From Rhodococcoides trifolii (GTDB lineage Bacteria > Actinomycetota > Actinomycetes > Mycobacteriales > Mycobacteriaceae), in contig NZ_BMCU01000002.1 of the NCBI RefSeq assembly GCF_014635345.1, positions 558,001 through 622,000 of the forward strand: a DNA stretch of 64,000 bases, written 5' to 3'. Shown piece after piece: positions 15,929 through 25,918 of this stretch; the stretch's first letter is position 1, and the number at the start of each line of letters is the position of its first letter. The position numbers and the translations under genes are program-made. The notes under the pieces are model-generated. The model saw nothing but the letters and a program-made list of their open reading frames with translations, was not told the origin of the DNA and made no database searches.

Positions 15929-18900
15929 GTGGCTGACTCGTTCGTACATCTTCACAATCACACCGAGTACTCGATGCTCGACGGCGCGGCCAAGATTGCG
16001 CCCATGTTCGCCGAGGCAGCGCGCCTGGAAATGACCGCGGTGGGCATGACCGACCACGGGAACATGTACGGGGCCAGCGAGTTCTACAACGAGGCCAAGA
16101 AGGCCGGCATCAAGCCCATCATCGGCATCGAGGCGTACGTTGCTCCCGCATCGCGCTTCGACACCAAACGCGTGCTGTGGGGCGATCGCAGTCAGAAGTC
16201 GGACGACGTGTCCGGCAGTGGTGCCTACACCCACATGACGATGGTGGCCGAGAACGCAACCGGCCTACGCAATCTCTTCAAGCTGTCGTCGCTTGCCTCC
16301 ATCGAAGGTCAGCTCGGCAAATGGGCTCGTATGGACGAGGAGCTCATCGCCACGCACGCCGACGGCATCATCGCCACCACGGGGTGCCCGTCCGGCGAGA
16401 TCCAGACCCGATTGCGACTCGGTCACGACCGCGAGGCGCTCGAGGCGGCGGCGAAGTGGCAGGAGATCTGGGGCCCCGACAACTTCTTCCTGGAACTGAT
16501 GGATCACGGCCTGTCGATCGAACGGCGCGTGCGTGAGGGTCTGCTGGACATCGGCAAGCAGCTCGGGATCCCGCCGCTCGCCACCAACGACTGCCACTAC
16601 GTCACCAAGGACGCGTCGGTCAATCACGAAGCACTGCTGTGCATTCAGACCGGCAAGACCCTCAGCGACCCCACACGATTCAAGTTCGACGGTGACGGCT
16701 ACTACTTGAAGTCTGCTCAGGAGATGCGCGCGCTGTGGGACGACGAGGTCCCCGGCGCCTGCGACTCGTCGTTGCTGATCGCCGAGCGGGTGCAGCCGTA
16801 CGACGAGGTGTGGGAGCACCGCGACCGTATGCCGATCTTCCCGGTTCCCGAGGGATACACGCAGGGAACGTGGCTCCGCAAGGAGGTCATGGACGGGCTC
16901 GACCGCCGATTCCCGAACGGCCCGACCGAGGAATACCTCTCGCGCGCCGAGTACGAGATCAAGGTCATCCTCGAGATGGGATTCCCGGCGTACTTCCTCG
17001 TGGTCGGTGACCTCATCAACCACGCGAAGGACGTCGGAATCCGAGTCGGCCCCGGTCGAGGTTCCGCGGCCGGTTCGCTGGTCGCATACGCGATGGGCAT
17101 CACCAACATCGATCCCTTGCCCCACGGGCTGCTGTTCGAGCGATTCCTCAACCCCGAGCGCGTGTCCATGCCCGATATCGACATCGACTTCGACGACCGT
17201 CGCCGCGGCGAGATGGTGCGGTACGCCACCGAGAAGTGGGGCAGCGATCGCGTCGCGCAGGTCATCACCTTCGGCACCATCAAGACCAAGGCCGCCATCA
17301 AGGACTCCGCGCGAGTTCAGTTCGGCCAGCCGGGTTTTGCGATCGCCGACCAGATCACCAAGGCGCTGCCGCCGCCGGTCATGGCCAAGGACATCTCGGT
17401 CGCGGGCATCACCGATCCGGCCCACGAGCGGTACAAGGAGGCGTCGGAAGTTCGCTCGCTGATCGACTCGAACCCCGACGTCGCGAAGATCTACCAAACA
17501 GCCAAGGGGCTCGAGGGTCTGATCCGCAACGCGGGCGTGCACGCCTGCGCGGTCATCATGTCGTCCGAGCCGCTGACCGACGCAATCCCGGTCTGGAAGC
17601 GCGCTCAGGACGGCGCCATCATCACCGGCTGGGACTATCCGTCCTGCGAGGCCATCGGTCTGCTGAAGATGGACTTCCTCGGTCTGCGCAACCTCACCGT
17701 CATCGGTGACGCCATCGAGAACATCAAGGCCAACCGCGGAATCGAGATCGATCTCGATGCGCTGCCGCTGGACGATCCCGCCACGTTCGAATTGCTTTCG
17801 CGCGGAGACACTCTGGGAGTCTTCCAGCTCGACGGAACGGCCATGCGCGATCTGCTGCGCAAGATGCAGCCGACGGGCTTCGAGGACATCGTCGCGGTGC
17901 TCGCGTTGTACCGGCCCGGACCCATGGGCATGAACTCGCACAACGACTACGCCGACCGCAAGAACGGCCGCCAAGAAGTCAAACCCATCCACCCCGAGCT
18001 CGAGGAACCGCTCAAGGTCATTCTCGGCGAGACGTACGGCCTGGTCGTCTACCAGGAGCAGATCATGCAGCTGGCGCAGAAGGTAGCGGGATATTCGCTC
18101 GGCCAAGCCGACCTCCTCCGCCGCGCCATGGGTAAGAAGAAGCTCTCCGAGCTGGAGAAGGCGTACGCCGGGTTCCGGCAAGGCATGTTGGACAACGACT
18201 TCTCCGAGGCGGCCATCAAGGCGCTGTGGGACACCGTGCTTCCGTTCGCCGGCTACGCGTTCAACAAATCGCACTCCGCCGGATACGGACTCGTGTCGTA
18301 CTGGACCGCGTATCTGAAGGCCAACTTCCCGGCCGAGTACATGGCTGGGTTGCTCACCAGCGTCGGCGACGACAAGGACAAGGCGTCGATCTACCTCGCG
18401 GATTGCCGACGGCTCGGCATCACCGTGCTCCCACCGGACGTCAACGAGTCCGAACTGAACTTCGCGTCGGTGGGCGAGGACATCCGTTTCGGCCTCGGTG
18501 CGGTACGCAACGTCGGGTCCAACGTCGTCGCGTCCATCATCGCGGCGCGCAAAGAGAAGACTGCGTTCCAGGATTTCTCCGACTATCTCGGAAAGATCGA
18601 CGCGACGGCGTGCAACAAGAAGGTCACCGAATCCCTCATCAAGGCAGGTGGATTCGACTCACTGGGCCACCCGCGCAAGGGTTTGATGCTGGTGCACGCC
18701 GACGCCATCGATGCCGTCCTGGGCACCAAGAAGGCCGAGGCGATGGGCCAGTTCGACCTGTTCGGTGGGGTCGACGCCGACGAGTCGATCAACTCCGTCT
18801 TCAACGTCAAGATTCCCGACGAAGAGTGGGACACCAAGCACCGCCTCGCGCTGGAGCGAGAGATGTTGGGGCTCTACGTCTCCGGTCATCCGCTCAACGG

Positions 18901-19468
18901 TGTCGAGCACGTGTTGGCGTCGCAGTCCGACACCAACATCCCCGCGATTCTCGAAGGCGGAATAAAGGACGGCACCCAGGTGACCGTCGGCGGCATTCTC
19001 ACCTCGGTCAATCGCCGGGTGAACAAGAACGGTCTGACGTGGGCGTCGGCGCAACTCGAAGATCTGACCGGTGGCATCGAGGTGCTGTTCTTCCCGCAGG
19101 CGTACTCGGTGCTCGGTGCCGACGTGTCCGAGGACTCGGTGGTGTTGGTGAAAGCTCGCGTCTCGCAGCGCGACGACCGGGGACCGTCGTTGATCGTGAA
19201 CGACCTTGCTGTGCCCGACCTTTCGGCAATCGGAATTGCGAAGCCGTTGGCGGTCAGCCTGCCGACTCGCCTGTGCACCGCCGACAAGGTCGGTGCCCTC
19301 AAGAAGGTCTTGGCGAGTCATCCCGGTTCGTCGGACGTGCACCTACGGCTGGTGAGCGGCGAGCGCATCACGATGCTGCGCCTGGACGACAGCCTGCGCG
19401 TCACCCCGTCGTCGGCCCTGATGGGCGACCTCAAGGCGTTGCTGGGCCCGGCCTGCTTGGCAGGGTGA
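15929..19468 (+). CDS. dnaE: DNA polymerase III alpha subunit (replicative)
   Basis: A 1179-residue C-family polymerase. The PHP domain (about 1-280) starts [18 protein letters not shown] and keeps TDHGNMYG. The palm has [18 protein letters not shown] and [13 protein letters not shown], supplying the catalytic aspartates. The fingers, an HhH region and an OB domain ([18 protein letters not shown]) follow near the C-terminus. The PHP metal motif looks intact, as in mycobacterial DnaE1 where this domain proofreads. The length is normal. GTG 15929 is chosen; TAGAGT lies 7 bases before it, and an earlier in-frame GTG at 15920 overlaps that element. It overlaps the convergent gene by 38 bp. Confidence 0.96.
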   Translation: MADSFVHLHNHTEYSMLDGAAKIAPMFAEAARLEMTAVGMTDHGNMYGASEFYNEAKKAGIKPIIGIEAYVAPASRFDTKRVLWGDRSQKSDDVSGSGAYTHMTMVAENATGLRNLFKLSSLASIEGQLGKWARMDEELIATHADGIIATTGCPSGEIQTRLRLGHDREALEAAAKWQEIWGPDNFFLELMDHGLSIERRVREGLLDIGKQLGIPPLATNDCHYVTKDASVNHEALLCIQTGKTLSDPTRFKFDGDGYYLKSAQEMRALWDDEVPGACDSSLLIAERVQPYDEVWEHRDRMPIFPVPEGYTQGTWLRKEVMDGLDRRFPNGPTEEYLSRAEYEIKVILEMGFPAYFLVVGDLINHAKDVGIRVGPGRGSAAGSLVAYAMGITNIDPLPHGLLFERFLNPERVSMPDIDIDFDDRRRGEMVRYATEKWGSDRVAQVITFGTIKTKAAIKDSARVQFGQPGFAIADQITKALPPPVMAKDISVAGITDPAHERYKEASEVRSLIDSNPDVAKIYQTAKGLEGLIRNAGVHACAVIMSSEPLTDAIPVWKRAQDGAIITGWDYPSCEAIGLLKMDFLGLRNLTVIGDAIENIKANRGIEIDLDALPLDDPATFELLSRGDTLGVFQLDGTAMRDLLRKMQPTGFEDIVAVLALYRPGPMGMNSHNDYADRKNGRQEVKPIHPELEEPLKVILGETYGLVVYQEQIMQLAQKVAGYSLGQADLLRRAMGKKKLSELEKAYAGFRQGMLDNDFSEAAIKALWDTVLPFAGYAFNKSHSAGYGLVSYWTAYLKANFPAEYMAGLLTSVGDDKDKASIYLADCRRLGITVLPPDVNESELNFASVGEDIRFGLGAVRNVGSNVVASIIAARKEKTAFQDFSDYLGKIDATACNKKVTESLIKAGGFDSLGHPRKGLMLVHADAIDAVLGTKKAEAMGQFDLFGGVDADESINSVFNVKIPDEEWDTKHRLALEREMLGLYVSGHPLNGVEHVLASQSDTNIPAILEGGIKDGTQVTVGGILTSVNRRVNKNGLTWASAQLEDLTGGIEVLFFPQAYSVLGADVSEDSVVLVKARVSQRDDRGPSLIVNDLAVPDLSAIGIAKPLAVSLPTRLCTADKVGALKKVLASHPGSSDVHLRLVSGERITMLRLDDSLRVTPSSALMGDLKALLGPACLAG

Positions 19469-20051
19469 TGGTCCTCGATCGACCGACGGCAACGTCGAGG
19501 TAGGTCTCGCCGTCGATCGGTAGCGTGCTGTCCTCGAGTCCGCGTGCGATCGTTGCTCTGTAGGCATCCGACGGAACTCCGCGTTCCCGAACGACGGAAC
19601 TGGTGACCGTCCATGCCGGCGCACCGTCGATGTCCGGAAGGCGAAGCAGCGCATCGTATTTTCCGCGGTGCGGTTCGACGGTGCGGGGAAGTGGCAACGG
19701 AGCCCAGTCGCCGCGGCCGATGCCATCGGGCAGATCGATGTGGTTCACGCCGTTCTCGGTTGCCGCGACGTGTGCAAACTGATCGCGGGTGATCAGGTAG
19801 GCATGGGCGAGCGATGGCGCTTCTGCGCCGTTCTCCCACGAGATAAACGCCGACGACCCGCCCCACCGCTTCGACACCCCTGCGAAGTACAGGGCGTGGT
19901 CGATCCACAACCACCGATCGTCGACAGGGAGTGTCGGGTCGGGGGCAGGTGGATGGACACCGAAGCGGCTCGCCGCGTCGGATCCGGTCAGGTAGGTGTG
20001 GAAGCGTTCGGCGAGCAGGTTCGATCCGTAACTGACGTACCAGAGGTGCAC
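19431..20051 (-). CDS. Gamma-glutamylcyclotransferase-like fold protein
   Basis: A 206-residue protein beginning [20 protein letters not shown]. The YGSN phosphate-binding-type loop is the signature of the GGCT/AIG2-like fold. [25 protein letters not shown] and [18 protein letters not shown] follow, as in actinobacterial homologues sometimes labelled histone deacetylase in error. GTG 20051 is chosen, since the conserved domain begins two codons later; an upstream TTG at 20102 adds 17 residues without a ribosome site. The function is unproven. It is divergent from a small ORF and overlaps the end of dnaE by 38 bp. Confidence 0.72.
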   Translation of the reverse strand: MHLWYVSYGSNLLAERFHTYLTGSDAASRFGVHPPAPDPTLPVDDRWLWIDHALYFAGVSKRWGGSSAFISWENGAEAPSLAHAYLITRDQFAHVAATENGVNHIDLPDGIGRGDWAPLPLPRTVEPHRGKYDALLRLPDIDGAPAWTVTSSVVRERGVPSDAYRATIARGLEDSTLPIDGETYLDVAVGRSRTITLPSRPGPATP

Positions 20052-20122
20052 ACAGCAATCGTCCAGGTTTCGGCAGGTACCGTCGAGGCGAAAACTATCC
20101 AACCGAACGAAGGAAGTGCCGC

Positions 20123-20227
20123 ATGATCACGAACTTCATCAACCTGCTTCTCGGCGCCGTCGGCGGCGTCGCGGCCGGAAGCAGTGGCCTGTACTTGCAG
20201 CCCGGAACGCTGCCTTTCGGTTCCTGA
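20123..20227 (+). CDS. 34-residue small hydrophobic protein
   Basis: A short ORF encodes 34 residues: [15 protein letters not shown], then [19 protein letters not shown]. The first 20 residues are amphipathic or membrane-like. A good ribosome site (GAAGGAAG) lies 7 bases before the ATG. The stop is followed 14 bases later by an 18 bp stem terminator, so this looks like a complete small transcription unit. It is not part of a longer gene on either strand. I do not recognise the family; small membrane peptides or porin-like peptides of mycolata are possible comparisons, but nothing here proves it. Confidence 0.45.
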   Translation: MITNFINLLLGAVGGVAAGSSGLYLQPGTLPFGS

Positions 20228-20235
20228 CCGTCGAT

Positions 20236-20454
20236 CTACGACAGCGACCGGTCGAGTCCTCGGGACTCGGCCGGTCGCTGTTTCTGTACAGCGGGGAGCC
20301 CCAGCCAGGCTGCGACGGCGATCGCTGCGCCGAGAAGTACGGCCGGCTGCAGAGACGCGGCGAGGGCGAACGTGGCGAGGAAGACCATCAGCCCGAGGGC
20401 CAATGATTCGAGCTTGTACACGGGCCACGCGGTGCCAGCGATATCGACCGTCAT
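20236..20454 (-). CDS. Small membrane protein, 72 residues
   Basis: The protein has a short N-terminus ([17 protein letters not shown]) and two closely spaced hydrophobic segments (about residues 16-34 and 36-53). It ends in a basic tail [15 protein letters not shown] that is encoded inside the terminator stem of the small gene on the other strand. The same 18 bp inverted repeat therefore serves as the plus-strand terminator and the last codons here. The ATG at 20454 starts the protein; no strong ribosome site is seen. The function is unknown. It is divergent from the Ddn-like gene. Confidence 0.55.
   Translation of the reverse strand: MTVDIAGTAWPVYKLESLALGLMVFLATFALAASLQPAVLLGAAIAVAAWLGLPAVQKQRPAESRGLDRSLS
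20242..20280 (+). terminator. Intrinsic terminator, 18 bp stem and 3-base loop
   Basis: Arms 20242-20259 and 20263-20280 are complementary over 18 bp with a single G-T pair, around the loop TCG, and are followed by TTTCTGT. This is the strongest hairpin in this part of the window. It closes the 34-residue gene and also lies within the last codons of the opposing small membrane protein gene. Confidence 0.75.
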
Positions 20455-20570
20455 TGCGCCTCGTTTCGGGTGTACCGGTAGTGACTGTCAGGTTACACGC
20501 AAACTGGAGTTCGGTGTACCGAACAAATCGATCGTTGCCGGGTCGACGGGCCTCGTGTGTACTGGACTAC

Positions 20571-21008
20571 ATGCCATTGACAGGTGAATACGAACCGAGC
20601 CCATCCACGTGGGCCGCAGATCAGGCCGACCTCTACGAGAGCTCCGGCGGTACCGAGGGCACGACGATGAACGGGATGCCCGTCATCTTGCTGACGACCA
20701 TCGGCAACAAGTCGGGCAAGCTGCGTCGCACGCCGTTGATGCGGGTCGAGCACAACGGCGAGTACGCGGCCGTGGCGTCTCTGGGAGGGGCACCGAAGCA
20801 TCCGGTCTGGTACTTCAACGTGCAGGCAGACCCACACGTCGAGCTTCGCGACGGAACCGAGAAATGGGACATGGTTGCCCGCGAGGTGACTGGCGACGAG
20901 AAGGCGGTCTGGTGGGAACGCAGTGTCGCTGCGTACCCCGACTACGCCGACTATCAGAAGAAGACCGATCGCGAGATCCCGGTGTTCGTGCTGTCCAAGG
21001 CATCCTGA
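20571..21008 (+). CDS. Deazaflavin (F420)-dependent nitroreductase family protein
   Basis: This 145-residue protein belongs to the Ddn/split-beta-barrel family that binds F420. Landmarks are [56 protein letters not shown] and the end [22 protein letters not shown]. In M. tuberculosis the homologue Rv1558 also precedes ilvA, as I recall, so the pairing is old. The likely role is reduction of quinones or other electrophiles with F420H2. The ATG at 20571 starts the protein without a clear ribosome site. It is 37 bp from ilvA and probably cotranscribed. Confidence 0.88.
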   Translation: MPLTGEYEPSPSTWAADQADLYESSGGTEGTTMNGMPVILLTTIGNKSGKLRRTPLMRVEHNGEYAAVASLGGAPKHPVWYFNVQADPHVELRDGTEKWDMVAREVTGDEKAVWWERSVAAYPDYADYQKKTDREIPVFVLSKAS

Positions 21009-21045
21009 GCGCAGCTCTGCCAGGGCACAGTGGCAGCATGATCGG

Positions 21046-22464
21046 GTGACCGAGTCGACTGAATCCATGGTGCGGCCTGCCCTGACGGCGGACGACATCG
21101 ACCAGGCCGCAGTACGTATTGCCGATGTCGTTCTGCAGACGCCTCTTGAATTCAGCGACCGGTTGTCGGTGGCGACCGGCGCCCGCGTCTACTTCAAGCG
21201 CGAGGACTTGCAGAAGGTCCGCTCGTACAAGTTGCGCGGTGCATACAACCTGATGCTGCAGCTCGACGACGCCGAGCGCGCAATCGGCGTCGTGGCGGCC
21301 AGCGCCGGGAACCACGCGCAGGGCGTCGCCTTCGCGTGTCGGCGACTGGGAGTGCGGGGGCGAATCTACGTACCCACCACCACCCCGAAGCAGAAGCGCG
21401 ACCGCATCGCGTTCCACGGCGGCGATTTCGTCGAGGTGATCTCCACCGGTGTCACCTACGACGCTGCCGCGCAGGCGGCACGCGAGGACGTCGAGCGCAC
21501 CGGCGCGACGATGGTTCCGCCGTTCGACGACGCCCGCACCGCCGCAGGTCAGGGCACCATCGCCGCCGAGATTCTGGCGCAACTCGGTGAGGCTCCCGGA
21601 ACCGTGATCGTCCCCGTCGGCGGGGGAGGCTGCCTGACCGGAGTGGCCACCTATCTCCGGGAGCGGTCACCGAGCACGTCCATCATCGGGGTCGAGCCGT
21701 CGGGGGCCGCATCGATGACCGCCGCACTCATTGCCGGCGGTCCCGTCACCCTTCCGGACATCGACCCCTTCGTCGACGGTGCATCGGTCAAGCGCGTCGG
21801 GGCGGTTCCGTACGCGATGGTGTCCGCTCTGGGTGCACGCGTCGTCTCCCACTCCGCTCTGCCGGTGCAGTCCGCGGGAAGGCCGGAGGCCGGTCGGATC
21901 TCAGCAGCGGGCAGGCCGGAGGCCGGTCGGATCTCACCAGCGGGCAGGCCGGAGGCCGGTCGGATCGAACCAGACGGGGCCTTCGTGGTGACGCAGATCG
22001 ACGAGGGTGCCATCTGCACCGCGATGCTCGAGCTGTACCAGAACGAGGGGATCATCGCCGAACCCGCGGGCGCACTGTCGGTTGCGGCCCTCGGACACAT
22101 CGACGCGAGCCCCGGTGAGGTGGTCGTGTGTCTGGTCTCCGGTGGCAACAACGACGTCTCGCGGTACGGCGAGATCCTCGAGCGGTCCCTGGTTCATCTC
22201 GGTCTCAAGCACTACTTCCTCGTCGACTTCCCACAGAAGCCCGGCGCGTTGCGCGGATTCCTCAACGACGTGCTGGGCCCGGACGACGACATCACCGTCT
22301 TCGAGTACGTCAAGCGAAACAACCGGGAGACCGGCGCAGCCCTGGTGGGCATCGAATTGGGTTCGCCCCGTGGACTTTCTGCGTTGCTCGAGAGGATGGA
22401 CTCCGCTCCCGTCCACGTCGAACACCTCGAACCAGGAAGCCCGGCCTACCGCTATCTGACCTGA
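21046..22464 (+). CDS. ilvA: Threonine ammonia-lyase (biosynthetic) with a 33-residue repeat insertion
   Basis: IlvA deaminates threonine to 2-oxobutanoate, the first step to isoleucine. The 472-residue protein has the PLP site SYKLRGAYN (K62), ASAGNHAQG, PVGGGGCLTG and SGGNNDVSRYGE, then a C-terminal ACT-like regulatory domain starting near HYFLVDFPQKPGALR. Between ARVVSHSALPVQ and DGAFVVTQIDEG, residues 276-308 are three copies of an 11-residue unit containing AGRPEAGRI, encoded by 33 bp repeats. This insertion explains why the protein is about 40 residues longer than the mycobacterial enzyme. It sits before the conserved EGAICTAMLELYQNEG helix, so the enzyme is probably still active. Confidence 0.93.
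   Translation: MTESTESMVRPALTADDIDQAAVRIADVVLQTPLEFSDRLSVATGARVYFKREDLQKVRSYKLRGAYNLMLQLDDAERAIGVVAASAGNHAQGVAFACRRLGVRGRIYVPTTTPKQKRDRIAFHGGDFVEVISTGVTYDAAAQAAREDVERTGATMVPPFDDARTAAGQGTIAAEILAQLGEAPGTVIVPVGGGGCLTGVATYLRERSPSTSIIGVEPSGAASMTAALIAGGPVTLPDIDPFVDGASVKRVGAVPYAMVSALGARVVSHSALPVQSAGRPEAGRISAAGRPEAGRISPAGRPEAGRIEPDGAFVVTQIDEGAICTAMLELYQNEGIIAEPAGALSVAALGHIDASPGEVVVCLVSGGNNDVSRYGEILERSLVHLGLKHYFLVDFPQKPGALRGFLNDVLGPDDDITVFEYVKRNNRETGAALVGIELGSPRGLSALLERMDSAPVHVEHLEPGSPAYRYLT
21871..21969 (+). repeat. Three tandem 33 bp units inside ilvA
   Basis: Units lie at 21871-21903, 21904-21936 and 21937-21969. Each contains the core GGCCGGAGGCCGGTCGGATC; the second and third differ at only a few flanking bases and the first at slightly more. 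The core contains the palindrome GGCC-GGA-GGCC. Each unit is 11 codons, so the reading frame stays open, and reads AGRPEAGRI plus two variable residues. Codon choice and content differ from the neighbouring ilvA sequence. Confidence 0.92.
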
Positions 22465-22577
22465 TTCGACACTGTGGTGTGTTGCCGGTCACGCTTTGGA
22501 CATTTCGTTGCCCCACGGCAGGCGGCAAATCTGCGCATAATCGTGTGCAACGCCCCCACAGCGAAACGAGAGCACGC

Positions 22578-24008
22578 GTGTCGAACGAGCTGTTGCAGAA
22601 CTACATCGACGGTCGCTTCGTGCCGTCGTCCGGAACCGAGTCGATGGACGTCGTCGACCCCACCGACGAGAAGGTCGTTGCGCGGTCGCCCATTTCGACC
22701 GCGGACGACATCGATTCCGCCGTCGCCGCGGCCGAACGGGCGTTCGCGTCGTGGAGCAAGACGACGCCGAAGGTGCGTCAAGCCGCGTTGCTGAAGTTCG
22801 CCGACGCACTCGAAGCGCACAGCGCCGAGATCGTCGACGCACAGAGTCGCAACACCGGTCAGCCGAAGGCCGTCATCGCGGCCGAGGAGGTGACGGTCGG
22901 CGCCGATCAGCTCCGCTTCTTCGCCGGCGCCGCCCGCATGCTCGAAGGAAAGTCCGCGGGTGAGTACATGGAGGGGTTCACCTCGTACGTTCGGCGTGAG
23001 CCCGTCGGCGTGATCGGTCAGGTCACCCCGTGGAACTACCCGCTGATGATGGCCATCTGGAAGATCGGACCGGCGCTCGCGGCAGGAAACACGGTGGTGC
23101 TCAAGCCGAGCGATACCACTCCCGAGAGCACGTTGGTGCTCGCGAAGATCACCAAGAACATCCTTCCCGACGGAGTCCTCAACATCGTGCTCGGTGACGG
23201 TGGGACCGGTGCAGCACTTGTCTCGCACCCCAAGGTCTCGATGGTGTCGATCACCGGATCGGTCCGCGCCGGCATCGCCGTCGCCGTGGCGGCCGCCCAG
23301 CAGCTCAAGCGAGCGCACCTCGAGCTCGGTGGCAAGGCTCCTGCCATCGTCTTCGGCGACGTCGACATCGCCTCTGCCGCACAGGGAATCGCAGAGGCGT
23401 CGTTCTTCAACGGTGGCCAGGACTGCACCGCGGTCACCCGCGTCCTGGTGCACGAGGACATTCACGACGAGCTGGTCGGTGCCCTGGTCAAGGCCGCGGA
23501 CGGGCTCAAACCGGGTATGCCCGACGACCCCGACGCGTTCTACGGTCCGCTCAACAACATTCGGCATTTCACGGCGGTATCGGAGAAGGTCGCCGCCGTG
23601 GGTGAGCACGCGACGGTGGTGACCGGAGGTCACCGGGTCGGCGAGAGCGGCTTCTTCTACGCGCCCACCGTGATCACGGGTGTGCGGCAGACGGACGACA
23701 TCGTGCAGGAGGAGACGTTCGGGCCGGTCGTGACCGTGCAGACCTTCTCCGACGAGTCCGAAGCAATCGACCTGGCCAACGACGTCAAGTACGCATTGGC
23801 GTCGAGTGTGTGGACGAAGGATCACGGTGTGGTGCAACGTGTCACCGCGGCACTCGATTTCGGTGCGGTTTGGGTGAACTGCCACATCCCCCTCGTTGCC
23901 GAGATGCCGCACGGAGGGTTCAAGTATTCGGGATACGGCAAGGATCTCTCGGCGTACGGCGTCGAGGACTACACCCGTATCAAGCACGTGATGAGCTCCA
24001 ACTCGTGA
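22578..24008 (+). CDS. Aminobutyraldehyde-type aldehyde dehydrogenase
   Basis: A 476-residue NAD-dependent aldehyde dehydrogenase. Visible landmarks are QVTPWNYPLMMAIWKIGPALAAGNTVVLKPSD, the glycine motif SITGSVRAG, the glutamate-bearing LELGGKAP and the catalytic Cys in FFNGGQDCTAVTR; EETFGPVV follows. The MPHGGFKYSGYGKD ending and overall pattern fit gamma-aminobutyraldehyde dehydrogenases. GTG 22578 follows GAAACGAGAG. The stop overlaps the copper amine oxidase start (GTGA), which strongly suggests that it oxidises the aldehyde made by that oxidase, as in putrescine or aromatic monoamine breakdown. Confidence 0.88.
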   Translation: MSNELLQNYIDGRFVPSSGTESMDVVDPTDEKVVARSPISTADDIDSAVAAAERAFASWSKTTPKVRQAALLKFADALEAHSAEIVDAQSRNTGQPKAVIAAEEVTVGADQLRFFAGAARMLEGKSAGEYMEGFTSYVRREPVGVIGQVTPWNYPLMMAIWKIGPALAAGNTVVLKPSDTTPESTLVLAKITKNILPDGVLNIVLGDGGTGAALVSHPKVSMVSITGSVRAGIAVAVAAAQQLKRAHLELGGKAPAIVFGDVDIASAAQGIAEASFFNGGQDCTAVTRVLVHEDIHDELVGALVKAADGLKPGMPDDPDAFYGPLNNIRHFTAVSEKVAAVGEHATVVTGGHRVGESGFFYAPTVITGVRQTDDIVQEETFGPVVTVQTFSDESEAIDLANDVKYALASSVWTKDHGVVQRVTAALDFGAVWVNCHIPLVAEMPHGGFKYSGYGKDLSAYGVEDYTRIKHVMSSNS

Positions 24009-25918
24009 CCGACACCTTTCACCCACTGGACCCGCTGACTGCCGACGAATTCAGCGCTGCAGCAGCTCTTCTGGGCCGCGAGCATCAGGTCGGAGACGGT
24101 TGGCGTTTCGCGTCGATGGAGATGGTGGAGCCGCCCAAGGCAGAGGTGGCCGCCTTCGACGCGGACGGAACTCGACCCGATCGTCGCGCTGTCGTGGTGT
24201 GTCTGAACAGGTCCGAGAACGCGACCTACAAGGCCGTGCTGTCGCTCACCGACGACGCAGTGATCTCCTGGACACACATCCCCGACGTGCAGCCGAACTT
24301 CACCGTGGACGAGTGGGAGGAAGCCGACGCCGTACTCCGCGCGCATCCGGATGTGATTGCCGCCCTGGCGAAGCGCGGGATCACCGACATGAGCCTGGTG
24401 TTCATGGACACCTGGACCTACGGCGCCGCCGTGACTCCGGAGAAGTACCTCGGCCGGCGACTCGGATGGTCGGACACCTGGGTCAAGAAGGCCGACGGCG
24501 CCAACCCCTACGCGGGTCCGGTCAACGGCTTCCACTGCGTCATCGACGTCAACTCCATGGAGTTGCTCGAGATCGAGGATACGTTCACCGTCGAGCGTCC
24601 GGACATCATGGGGGAGTACGTACCTCGGCACATCCCGGACCGGTTCAAGGCAACGCGCGAGCCGCTGAAACCACTCGAGATCACGCAGCCGGAGGGCCCG
24701 TCGTTCACGCTCGACGGTAATCACCTGACGTGGCAGAACTGGTCTCTGCGAGTCGGTTTCAACTACCGCGAGGGCATGACCCTGCATGCGATCACCTACG
24801 ACGACAACGGCCGGGAACGGTCGATCGCCAATCGGTTGTCGTTCTCGGAGATGGTGGTCCCGTACCGGGAACATTCCACCGATCACTACCGCCGTACCGC
24901 GTTCGACATCGGTGAGTGGGGCATCGGCTTCATGACCACCTCGCTCGAGTTGGGATGCGACTGCCTGGGAGAGATCCGCTACCTCGACGCGGTTCTGCAC
25001 AACAGCAAGGGTGAGCCGTACACGATCACGAACGCGGTCTGTATCCACGAGGAAGACGCGGCCGTGCTCTGGAAGCACGTGGATCACGACAGCGCGGAAG
25101 TGCGTCGTATGCGCAGGCTGACGGTGTCGTTCCACGTCACCGTCGCCAACTACGAGTACCTGACCTACTGGCGGTTCTATCAGGACGGCAACATCGAGTG
25201 CGAGGTGCGCGCCACCGGCATCATGGTCGTCAGCCACTTCCCCGAGGGGCAGGCGCATCCCAGCGGGACACTCGTCGACACGCGGACCTACGCCCCCTAC
25301 CACCAGCATTTCCTCGTGGCGCGGCTCGATCTGGACGTCGACGGTACCGACAACACCGTCTACGCGACGGAAACCGAAGTGGTGCCGATGGGGCCCGACA
25401 ATCCCTACGGGCTGGCACTGACGCAGAAGAACACCCCGCTCGAGACCGAGAGCGCCGGCAAGCAGGATTTCGACTGGCAAAGCCAGCGCGCGTGGAAAGT
25501 GGTGAACGACAACGTCACCAACGGACTCGGGACCCGGCCCGCGTACAAACTCGTTCCAGGAGCGGCCATTCCGTCGATGTTCGACCCGGCGTCACCGGTG
25601 TTCCAGCGTGCACAGGCGATCGGCCACACGGTGTGGGTCACGCCCAACAGTCCCGACGAGCGTTGGCCGTCGGGCGAATTCGTCAATCAGTCCAGTGTCG
25701 ACCACGGTCTCCCGGAGTGGACGGCGGCCGATCGTTCGATCAAGAACACCGACGTCGTCGTCTGGTACGTCTTCGGCATCCACCACATCACGCGGCCGGA
25801 GGACTGGCCGGTCATGCCCGTCGACACGGTGAACTTCTGGCTCAAGCCGGTGGGGTTCTTCGATCGGAATCCGGCGTTGAACGTGGCGCCGAGTCAGACG
25901 GGTCACTGCCACTCCTGA
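24005..25918 (+). CDS. Copper-containing primary amine oxidase
   Basis: The 637-residue enzyme oxidises primary amines to aldehydes with release of ammonia and H2O2. The topaquinone precursor is Y383 in ANYEYLTYW; the catalytic base is D301 (FDIGEWGIG); copper ligands are H433 and H435 (YHQHF) plus one of H593/H594 (GIHHITRPEDWPVMP). N-terminal N2/N3-like domains precede the beta-sandwich. The length is normal for bacterial enzymes such as those from Arthrobacter. No signal peptide is present, so it is cytoplasmic. It is translationally coupled to the aldehyde dehydrogenase. The stop lies inside the 3' end of the convergent TetR gene (77 bp overlap). Confidence 0.94.
   Translation: MTDTFHPLDPLTADEFSAAAALLGREHQVGDGWRFASMEMVEPPKAEVAAFDADGTRPDRRAVVVCLNRSENATYKAVLSLTDDAVISWTHIPDVQPNFTVDEWEEADAVLRAHPDVIAALAKRGITDMSLVFMDTWTYGAAVTPEKYLGRRLGWSDTWVKKADGANPYAGPVNGFHCVIDVNSMELLEIEDTFTVERPDIMGEYVPRHIPDRFKATREPLKPLEITQPEGPSFTLDGNHLTWQNWSLRVGFNYREGMTLHAITYDDNGRERSIANRLSFSEMVVPYREHSTDHYRRTAFDIGEWGIGFMTTSLELGCDCLGEIRYLDAVLHNSKGEPYTITNAVCIHEEDAAVLWKHVDHDSAEVRRMRRLTVSFHVTVANYEYLTYWRFYQDGNIECEVRATGIMVVSHFPEGQAHPSGTLVDTRTYAPYHQHFLVARLDLDVDGTDNTVYATETEVVPMGPDNPYGLALTQKNTPLETESAGKQDFDWQSQRAWKVVNDNVTNGLGTRPAYKLVPGAAIPSMFDPASPVFQRAQAIGHTVWVTPNSPDERWPSGEFVNQSSVDHGLPEWTAADRSIKNTDVVVWYVFGIHHITRPEDWPVMPVDTVNFWLKPVGFFDRNPALNVAPSQTGHCHS

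Noticed and set aside
16265..18274. 669-codon open frame on the minus strand
   Set aside because: It is antisense to dnaE, with biased repeats of Val, Asp and Arg. There is no ribosome site or recognised domain.
21871..21969. CRISPR-like repeats
   Set aside because: The units are directly adjacent without unique spacers and are translated in ilvA, so this is a tandem repeat.
22452..25480. Two long minus-strand frames under the aldehyde dehydrogenase and amine oxidase
   Set aside because: Both are shadows of well-supported enzymes and carry no motif.
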